From assembly GCA_029215795.1 (NCBI GenBank), contig JARDYH010000001.1, forward strand, positions 6,194,001 through 6,258,000: 64,000 nt of DNA, in the 5' to 3' direction. This document shows positions 55,879 to 64,000 of this stretch, in pieces. How positions within the stretch are numbered: the stretch's first letter is position 1; each line of letters opens with the position of its first letter. The DNA is from Anniella stebbinsi. Taxonomy: Eukaryota; Chordata; Lepidosauria; Squamata; Anniellidae. The position numbers and the translations under genes were made by a program. Below the pieces are notes generated by a model, which was not told where the DNA came from, did no database searches, and saw only the letters and a list, made by a program, of their open reading frames with translations.

Positions 55879-56373
55879 GGGGGCGTGGTCTAGCAGGACA
55901 TGGAATGAGTCGCAAATCCTTCATCCTCCGAAAGAAGCAATGAATTAATTGTAAATTCCCTATCCTAAAAGCGTCCTCTGTCTGCTATGGAGAGGGGGAA
56001 GCTTGCTAAAGAGATTGCAGCTGGAAGAAGATTTATGGCTTTATAACCGGCTCGGCAGAAGGGAGGAGACGGACCGACAGCTTTGTAGTACGGTGAAGGT
56101 AATTAAAAGACGTATTTACGATTGCCGGCTGAATGAATAGGCTGTAGAGAACAGAATGATTGCTAACAGTCAGAAAAGAGACTTTTAAGCTTGGAAAACT
56201 TTTAAGCTTTCAGGCTTTGAAAGATTGTTAGCTGTATAACGGTCTGGCTGGGAAGCTTGAGGAGAAACGAAACTAAAAAAAAAAAAAAAAAGAAGCCAGA
56301 GGGAGGGAGAGAAAGAGACTTTGATCCCTGGCTAGAAGGGGCTGTGTGCTTATCGGATAGGCTTGAAAGGTGG

Positions 56374-57393
56374 ATGAGCAAGAAGAAAATAACTTCTTGG
56401 AGCCGATCTAAGGGTGATAAGCCGTCCGATAGAAGCTACAGGCTAGTCCGTACTGACAAAATGTCGGATAAGGATTCTGAAAAGACAAAGAAACAATCCC
56501 CTAGTCATGCCGGAAATGCCAGTGCTAAGATTGGAACTAAGCCAGGCGCAATTCCTAAAACAACCACAGGGAGGCAAGCTGACCCAACAGATGAGCTGCT
56601 TCAGAATTTTCAAAAGATGCTAGATCTTGCTATATTAAAGCAGGATGGAAATATTGAGCAGGCTTTATTGAAACAAGAAGACAGATTGGCAAAGAGGATT
56701 GCTGATTCACAACAGCAGCTTTTGGCAGGACTCCAAAAGGTGGAGAAAGAGGTTGGAGCTTTGCAGGAAGAAACTGGAGAACTAAAGGTTTTATACAAGA
56801 AGCATCAGGAACAGCTAACGCAACAGGATTTACGGCTTATAGCGATGGAAGATCGGGACAGGAGAGCAAATATACGCATACGGTCTTTTGGGGAGCGGCA
56901 AGCGGAGACCCCTAATAGTATAAGAGAATTAATTTTGGCATGGGCCAAACAGATGGTGCCACAGGAAGACTGGAGAATGGAAGATATCGAGCGGGCCCAT
57001 AGGGTTGGATCTGGAAAGACAAGAGAGCTCCCAAAAGATATTATTGTGAAATTTGCTAATTACTATAAAAAAGAAAAATTAATGCAAGCAATTAGAAGTC
57101 AAGGTCAACCAACGCTTCAAGCAACACCAATTGAGGTTTTCCAGGATTTATGCCCCCAGACCATCCAGTGGAGGAAGAGCGTTAGAATCTGTACAGGGGC
57201 ATTGAAGATGAAATCGATCTCCTATAATTGGGGATACCCAGTTTTCTTGAGGTTCAAGTGGAACGGGAAGCAGCAAAGAATAACATCTTGTGAGCAAGGA
57301 ATCGAGTTGTTGGAGGAGCTGGGCATAATGGATGCCACATCGGTTGGAGAAGAGAAGCAAGACGAGGGCGCGGCAGGAGGGAGCAATGAATAG
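56374..57393 (+). CDS. L1 ORF1 protein
   Basis: 339 residues from the ATG at 56374; the frame is open further upstream to 56257 without another ATG. A basic N-terminus is followed by a coiled-coil region (about residues 45-155), an RRM-like part with RRANIRIRSFGE and a C-terminal RNA-binding part with IERAHRVG and PKDIIVKFANY. This is the RNA-binding chaperone that coats L1 RNA. 247 bases separate it from ORF2. Confidence 0.85.
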   Translation: MSKKKITSWSRSKGDKPSDRSYRLVRTDKMSDKDSEKTKKQSPSHAGNASAKIGTKPGAIPKTTTGRQADPTDELLQNFQKMLDLAILKQDGNIEQALLKQEDRLAKRIADSQQQLLAGLQKVEKEVGALQEETGELKVLYKKHQEQLTQQDLRLIAMEDRDRRANIRIRSFGERQAETPNSIRELILAWAKQMVPQEDWRMEDIERAHRVGSGKTRELPKDIIVKFANYYKKEKLMQAIRSQGQPTLQATPIEVFQDLCPQTIQWRKSVRICTGALKMKSISYNWGYPVFLRFKWNGKQQRITSCEQGIELLEELGIMDATSVGEEKQDEGAAGGSNE

Positions 57394-57640
57394 ACCTTAA
57401 TATATATTGTAAGAGGGATAGGGAGAAGAAGAGACTTGGAGGGGAGGGTAGACGTTATTCCGGAATGTTGGGCCGAGCTCCCCCCCCCCCTAAGAGTTCT
57501 AAGAAGATTGGGACCAAAGCCCAGCACGCTGGTGAGGAGGGGGGTGAAATTGGGGGTGAATGTGGGGGGGAGGGTTAGGGGGGAGGGGGTATGTGTAACA
57601 CAGAGGGAGACCGACTTAAAGACTTGTGTGAAAGAGAGAG

Positions 57641-59118
57641 ATGGAAAATAAACTTAGATTGGCAACATTGAATGTTAAAGGGCTAGGAACGGTAATTAAA
57701 AGAAAGAGGATTGAAATGTTATTAAAGAACAAAAAAATAGATGTAATTTTTTTGCAGGAAACTCATCAGGCCAAAGATGGAGTTAATGAGCTTCGAATGA
57801 GGGAGGTGGGCGTTTATGAGAAGGCATATGGAACTTCGAAATCGAGAGGAGTGGCAATAATAATTTCAAAGACATGTGGTATAAATATTCAAAGTGTAAA
57901 GAGAGATAACAATGGAAGGTTTCTTATTATGTTCTGCAAGTTGGGAGAAGAGGAATATGTATTAGTGAATGTCTATGCTCCAAATGGGAAACAAATGGAT
58001 TTTATTGATGAAGTATTTAACGTGTTGGGAGAAGTGGGTAAAAAGCACATTGTGATGGCTGGTGACTTTAATATGGTACTAGACATAGGGAAAGACCGGG
58101 ATAACATACTAAAAGATACTAAGAGGGTGGGGAAGACAGAGTTAAGCAAATTAATGGAAGGGAAAGAATTAATGGATGTGTGGAGAGTTTTAAGAGGGGA
58201 AGAAAGGAAATATACTTTCTATTCACAGAGATTTAAGAGTTACTCAAGGATAGACCACATTTTTGTATCAAAAAATATGTTACCCAAAATTATAGATTGT
58301 GATATTGGAGTTATCAAGGTCACTGACCACGCGTTAATGACAATGGACATGGAAACCAAGAAAGACTATAGACAAGCGAAGAGATGGAGACTGGATGTAA
58401 GGTTGTTGAATAAAAAAGATATAATGGAGAAAATAAAGAAAGAATTGCAGGAAATCTGGGAGATTAATGAAAAAGAGAATACTCGGCAGGACATATTATG
58501 GGATACAATGAAAGCTGTAGTAAGAGGGATTTGTATTAGGGAAAGATGTACATTAAAAAAACAACAGGAAGCTCAAAATAAAAAGATTGAAGAGGAGATA
58601 AGGAGTTTGGAAGAAAAGTTAAAGGAGACAAAAGATAAACGCCTAATTGCCCAAATTCAAGCTAAGAAAAAGGAATTAGAGAAAGAAGAATTAGAACAAG
58701 TTCAAAAGAATTTGTTGTATTTAAAAAGAGATTTTTTTGAATATAGCAATAGGAACTCAAAGATGCTGGCTAGATCCACACAGTTGGAAAAGGCTAAGAA
58801 TATGATAGGGACAATAAAGGATAAGGCAGGGAATAGTTGTAATTTAATGAAAGATAAATTAAATATATTTAAGGATTTTTACAGTGAATTATATACATCA
58901 GGATCGGGACCGCAAGATAAGATATTGGAATATGTAGAGAGGAATTGGAAAATAAAATTGCAGAAACAGGACAGGGATTATATGGAAGGTTTAGTTACGG
59001 AAAAAGAGATAGAGGGAGTTATTGATAAATTAAAAGGAGGAAAATCACCGGGGATGGATGGTTTGGGGTCGGAGTATTATAAGCTTTTTAAAGGAATTTT
59101 AGTACCGAGATTAAAGAC
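57641..59118 (+). CDS. L1 ORF2, 5' part (endonuclease, start of RT)
   Basis: ATG at 57641. N-terminal APE endonuclease with TLNVKGL, FLQETH, VYAPNG, AGDFNMVL and SRIDHIF, all expected motifs. A Lys/Glu-rich helical region follows, then GGKSPGMDGLG at the start of the reverse transcriptase. The frame is cut by the L2-type insertion near 59119 and resumes at about 60913. Confidence 0.87.
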
Positions 59119-60912
59119 TTTATTTATTTATTTATTTATTTATTACATTTGTATACCGCCCCATAGCCGAAGCTCTCTGGGCGGTTTACATAGGATTAAA
59201 AACAATTAAAAACAATATACAAAAATTAAAACAGCAAAAACATACAACATACACACAATCTGTACATTTAAAAACCACTTCAACACTTCAAAAAACAAAA
59301 ACAAAACAAAAACAAAAAAAAACAAAAAAAAACCTACAAAAACAAAACAAAACAGACCCAGGCTCCTCAGATATTGCCAAATGCCTGAGAGAAGAGGAAA
59401 GTCTTGACCTGGCGCCGAAAAGATAACAATGTTGGCGCCAGGCGGGCCTCGACAGGGAGATCGTTCCACAATTGGGGAGCCACCACAGAGAAGGCCCTCT
59501 CTCTTGTTGCCGACCTCCGAGCTTCCCTCGGAGGAGGCACTCGGAGGAGGGCCTTAGATGTTGAACGTAGTGTTCGGGTAGGTTCATGTCGGGAAAGGCG
59601 TTCCATCAGGTATTGTGGTCCCAAGCCGTGTAAGGCTTTATAGGTTAAAACCAGCACCTTGAACCGGGCTCGGAAACATACAGGCAGCCAATGCAAGCGG
59701 GCCAGAGTAGGTCTTATATGTTCGAACCTACTGGTTCCAGTTATCAATCTGGCCGCTGCATTTTGCACAAGCTGCAGCTTCCGAACCACCTTCAAAGGCA
59801 GCCCCACGTAGAGTGCATTGCAGTAATCTAACTTGGAGGTTACCAGAGCATGGACAACTGAAGCCAGGTTATCCCTGTCCAGATAGGGACGTAGCTGGGC
59901 CACCAACCGAAGTTGGTAGAAGGCACTCCGTGCCACTGAGGCCACCTGCGCCTCAAGTGACAGAGATGGTTTAGGAGAACCCCCAAGCTACGAACCCGCT
60001 CCTTCAAGGGGAGTGCAACCCCATCCAGAACAGGTTGAACACCCTCCATCCGGTCAGCGGAACCACCCACCAACAGCGTCTCAGTCTTGTCTGGATTGAG
60101 TTTCAGTTTATTAGCCCTCATCCAGTCCATTGTCGCAGCCAGGCACTGGTTCAGCACATCCACAGCCTCGCCTGATGAAGATGAAAAGGAGAAATAGAGC
60201 TGCGTGTCATCAGCATACTGATGACAACGCACTCCAAAACTCCGGATGACTGCACTCAACGGTTTCATGTAGATATTGAACAGCATGGGGGACAAAACTG
60301 ACCCCTGCGGAACCCCATACTGGAGAATCCACGGGGCCGAGCAATGTTCCCCAAGCACCACCTTCTGGAGCCGACCCACCAAGTAGGAGCGGAACCACTG
60401 CAATGCAGTGCCTCCCACTCCCAACTCAGCCAGTCGTGCCAGAAGGATACCATGGTCGATGGTATCGAAAGCCGCTGAGAGATCAAGGAGAATCAACAGA
60501 GTCACACTCCCCCTGTCTTTCTCCCGACATAGGTCATCATACAGGGCGACCAAGGCTGTTTCCGTACCAAAACCAGGCCTGAAACCCGACTGAAATGGAT
60601 CCAGATAATCAGTCTCATCCAAGAGTGCCTGGAGCTGGCTCGCAACCACCCGCTCCAGGACCTTGCCCAGGAATGGAACATTTGCTACTGGCCTGTAGTT
60701 ATTCAGATTTTCAGGGTCCAGGGAAGATTTCTTTAGGAGTGGTCTCACTGCCGCCTCTTTCAGGAGGCCTGGGACCACTCCCTCTTGCAAAGAGGCATTA
60801 ATCACTTCCCTGGCCCAGCCAGTTGTTCCATCCCTGCTAGCTTTTATTAGCCAAGAGGGGCAAGGATCCAATATGGAAGTGGTTGCACGAACCTGTCCAA
60901 GCACCTTGTCAA
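59119..60912 (-). mobile_element. Young L2-type LINE nested in L1 ORF2
   Basis: Nearly identical to 1850-3140 over the shared part but about 500 bp longer at the 5' side. The frame 60904-59840 has the reverse transcriptase, with VPGLLKEAAVRPLLKK, DLSAAFDTID and YADD; it is shifted near 59970 by the loss of one C relative to the other copy, then continues as 59945-59367. Ends in the 'ataccgcccc' tail and (TTTA)n. No clear target duplication because the tail merges with a T/A-rich target. Confidence 0.88.
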
Positions 60913-63266
60913 CATCTACTATAATAGAAGGGGGGAAGACTCCGCCATCATGGGATCATTCCCTGATTATATTAATTCCGAAACCAGGTAAGGACCTAAC
61001 GGATCCCGCATCATATAGACCAATTTCCTTAATAAATCAAGATTCAAAGATTTTTACAGCAATAATGGCAAAAAGAATGGCCACATTTATTTGTAAATAT
61101 ATTAAAAAAGATCAGTGTGGATTTATTCCGTGTAGGCAAATGTCTAATTTAATGGGAAGAGTATTAAATATAATTAGTATTATAAAAAAAAGGAATTTAA
61201 AAGCAGGCCTGCTAGCATTGGATATATTCAAAGCCTTTGATTGTGTGGAATGGCCAGCACTCAAAACAATATTAAAAACATTTGGGTTTGGAGATAAATT
61301 TATGGGAGTGATGGATAAGTTGTATAAAAATAATAAAGCGAAAATATTGGTTAATGATGGGTTAACACAACAGATTACACTAGCCCGAGGAACTAGACAG
61401 GGATGTCCTCTTTCACCGATCTTATTTGCAATAGTAATAGAAATTTTGGCAAATGTAATAAGGGAAGATGAAAGAGTGAAGGGGATAGGAAGAAAGGAGA
61501 AGATTAAAATGAATATGTTTGCGGACGATACTTTATTGACGGTAGAAGATCCCCTAGGGAGTGCTGAGGTGATTAAGAAACATTTAAGAGAATTTGGAGA
61601 AATTACGGGATTAAAAGTAAATTGGGGGAAGTCAGAAATGATGTTATTTAATTATAATAAGGAAGAGTTGGAAGAAGGTAAGGATAAGTTGGGTCTTAGA
61701 CTTAAAAACATAGTACGTTACTTAGGTATTAACATTGATAGAGATTTAGATAGGCTTGAGGAACTTAATTTGGTAGCTTTAAAAAAACAAGTAGGGGAGA
61801 AATTAGAAGTATATAAGAAATTAAAACATTCTTGGTTTGGTAGAATAGCAATTATTAAAATGAAGATTTTACCTAAGATTAATTTTTTGTTTAGAATGTT
61901 ACCAATTAAAATATCAGATGTAGAGTTGAAAAGTTGGCAAAATATAATCAACGCATATTGTAATGGGGATAAGAAAGCTAGGATTAATAAAGGGTTATGG
62001 TATAAGGCTCAAAAGAAGGGAGGTTTAGGACTTCCAAATATTAAGTATTATTACATAGCTAATCAGTTAAGATATGTTATAAGCTGTATTCTAGGGGAGG
62101 AAGATTTGGAGTGGTTGGAGACGCAAACTGGGGAAATAGATTATAAATTGAAAAATATTTTCTTTAAAAAAATTCAAAAGAGAGAATTAAAGGGACTGGA
62201 CAACCCTTTGTTAGTAAATATAGTGGAGATCTGGGAGAAATTTAGGGGGAAGTGGATACCAGGAGATTCACCACTTGCCCCAGTGGTAGTAGTGGAGAAT
62301 TTCCCAAGAGTATTAAAAGTGGAGATTGAAGCGAGACTGAAAGATAAGGAAATAATTAAGTTAAGAAAGTGGATGGAAAATTTGAAGGATAATGAGCAAA
62401 TTAAAGAGCTATTGATAGGTCAAAAATCAGCATGGTTTAAATGTATACAATTAGGGAAATGGACTCAGGAATGGAGATTGAAAAATAAAAAGTGTAGAAA
62501 TAATACAAGATTTGAAGAATTAATAGAGTCAAAAGGTAGGAAAGAAGAAAAGGAAATTAAGAAAGGGTTGACTAGTGAGATATATAAATTATTGATAGAG
62601 GAAGAATTTCAAAATTCACTTAAAGCAATAAAAAAGGTATGGGAAGAGGACGTAAATGGAGAAATTAAGGAATATAACTGGGAGAGGTTGTGGAACGCAA
62701 GAATGTTAAAATTGTTATCGATCAGAATTAAGGAGAATTTTTATAAGGTATTGTGGAGATGGTATCTAACACTGGTTAGATTTCACCAGATAGACAAAAA
62801 AATATCTAAAAAGTGTTGGAGGGGATGCCAGGAGGTTGGAACTTATTACCATATGTGGTGGAGCTGTGAATATGTACAAAAATTTTGGAAAAGGGTATTT
62901 AAAGAAATAAGTGAAATAATCGGAAGTAAAGTGGAACTAAACCCGAAGCTCGCTCTACTAGCAATATGGGATAGAGGGGAAGAGGACAAAAATAAGAGAG
63001 AATTGATAAACAACCTCCTGACTCCTGTTAGACTAATGATTGCAAAAAATTGGAAAGGACAAGGAAGCTATACAATAGAAGAATGGTATAAAGAAATATG
63101 GGATATGGCTTTGAATGATATGCTAACCTGTAAAATGAAATTGAAAAGGGGAATGTCCAGTAAAAATGATTTTGGGGAAATATGGAGCCCCCTATTGGAA
63201 TATGTCTTAAGATCGGGGAAGGGACAAACACCTTCAAAAGAGTCGATAAATTTCTGGATAGAATAA
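60913..63266 (+). CDS. L1 ORF2, 3' part (RT and C-terminal domain)
   Basis: Open frame to TAA at 63266. Reverse transcriptase motifs: ILIPKPGKD, SYRPISL, LLALDIFKAFD, GTRQGCPLSP and the catalytic FADD. The C-terminal CX3C...H...C zinc knuckle is present (CWRGC, HMWWSC, about 62815-62870). With the insertion removed the whole ORF2 appears without stop codons, in line with a recently active element. Confidence 0.87.
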
Positions 63267-63390
63267 AAGATTAAGAGAAGGTCTCATGGAGTGGGGGTGC
63301 ACGGGGGGGATTGTCGAGGGTTATGTATGTATTTTATGTTATTATTATGTTGAAAATAATAAAATTATTTCAAAAAAAAAAAAAAAAAAA

Positions 63391-63410
63391 AACACAGCCG
63401 TTGACAGGAA
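63391..63410 (-). mobile_element. 5' end of the APE-type LINE
   Basis: About 20 bases that continue the 5' end of the minus-strand LINE after the L1 insertion (the first 11 double as the L1 target duplication). Confidence 0.55.
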
Positions 63411-63575
63411 CGGGAAAAGGTCCACGGCTCACAACGGCGAGCTGAGCAGTGGGCTCTGGGGAAATCTGGTGAGCCCAAATAGGGCTGATAACCCTGTGAT
63501 GGTCACCCCTAGTTTGAAGAGGCATTTTCCGTTTTCCCTCACAGAAGAGGTATGCATCATCTAAACACAAAGTAC
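63411..63575. repeat. 165-bp direct repeat, right copy
   Basis: Partner of 52181-52345. It abuts the 5' end of the APE-type LINE and then continues into the upstream DNA shared with copy A (21170 onward), as expected for a target duplication. Confidence 0.88.
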
Positions 63576-64000
63576 TGTTTTTGCTTCAAAACTGTATTCA
63601 CATTCAAATGTATGCAAATTTGACTTACTGGCTAAACTTACTCAGTGAATTCACTGGTTTCTTTAAATAGGTAATAGCAAGTATTATTCATTATTATTAA
63701 AATGTCATTTGGTAGCCCACTTTTTTGCCCTTAACCATCTTGGTAGTTTTCTCTGCCCAGAGAAAGCAGCCCCGTATGTCCTCCAAGCCTCCTCTGCTTG
63801 CATGCATCAATGAACATGGCACGCTAAAGAACTTCCTCATAAACCCCTTATTTCAGCAATCTTTTTTAAAAAAACTAAAGACATATACAACTCACGAACC
63901 TTGCTAGAGGCTCTTGCTGAACTGCAAATGTTAATCCTCCCCTAATCCACCCACCCCACTTCAGCCCCAGGCCAGCCCCACATAACCATCAGCTAATCTG
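63576..64000. other. Upstream DNA of copy B, matches copy A upstream
   Basis: Aligns with 21165-21600 at high identity to the window end, showing that the duplicated unit extends beyond the window. No gene. Confidence 0.75.

Larger units (their letters stand above)
55879..63389 (+). mobile_element. Full-length L1 LINE, interrupted by an L2-type LINE
   Basis: Starts 'gggggcgtggtc', has a 5' UTR of about 500 bp, ORF1 (56374-57393), ORF2 (57641 to 63266, split by an insertion at about 59119-60912), a short 3' UTR with AATAAAATTA and poly(A) at 63371-63390. Target duplication AAACACAGCCGT is seen at 55867-55878 and 63390-63401. Both ORFs are otherwise open, so the element is young. It sits in opposite orientation inside the APE-type LINE. 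Confidence 0.9.

Noticed and set aside
56257..56373. Upstream start of L1 ORF1 at 56257
   Set aside because: The first codon there is TTG followed by a poly-lysine run; the first ATG in frame is at 56374.
1..64000. CRISPR arrays, operons or other prokaryotic systems
   Set aside because: No regularly spaced repeats with unique spacers; composition, introns and repeats are those of a vertebrate nuclear genome.

Overview
This is vertebrate nuclear DNA, most likely from a squamate reptile. Genes have introns, and the interspersed repeats are of the reptile type: tRNA-derived SINEs, CR1, several L2-type LINEs whose tail reads 'ataccgccc', an R4-type LINE, an L1 with both ORFs, and CpG-rich MITEs. 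Species cannot be named from the sequence alone. There is no sign of prokaryotic gene organisation, CRISPR or operons.

The genes here are two head-to-tail copies of a type I cytokine receptor of the IL13RA1/IL13RA2 family, both on the minus strand and offset by about 29.8 kb. Copy B (31520-49589) is complete: ten exons with canonical GT/AG borders and matching phases give a 396-residue receptor. It has a signal peptide, three fibronectin-III-type domains, a WSDWS motif, one membrane span, a proline-rich Box 1 and a short acidic tail. The tail and Box 1 resemble IL13RA1; parts of domain 2 also resemble IL13RA2. Copy A (3465-19818) has exons 1-7 in the same order and phases. Its exon 3 has an in-frame TGA as second codon, and no membrane or cytoplasmic exon can be found below 3465. 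It is therefore a pseudogene, or at most a source of a short secreted fragment.

By region: 1-1100, SINE and unrecognised DNA; 1100-20000, copy A with L2 LINEs, two MITEs, an LTR-like element and a CpG-island first exon; 20000-31500, intergenic DNA with an R4-type LINE, dispersed repeats and two unresolved short ORFs; 31500-49760, copy B with its own MITEs, LTR-like element, CR1 and L2 tails, ending in a CpG island nearly identical to that of copy A; 49760-64000, upstream DNA of copy B split by a three-level nest (APE-type LINE interrupted by L1, itself interrupted by an L2-type LINE).

The two copies serve as empty-site controls for each other, so several insertions can be dated as younger than the gene duplication. 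The most notable signals are: coding exons more diverged between copies than some adjacent introns, an almost unchanged exon 1/CpG tract, a 165-bp direct duplication flanking one LINE, and a CpG-rich MITE copy that carries 106 bp of DNA flanking another copy. All alignments and counts were done by eye.
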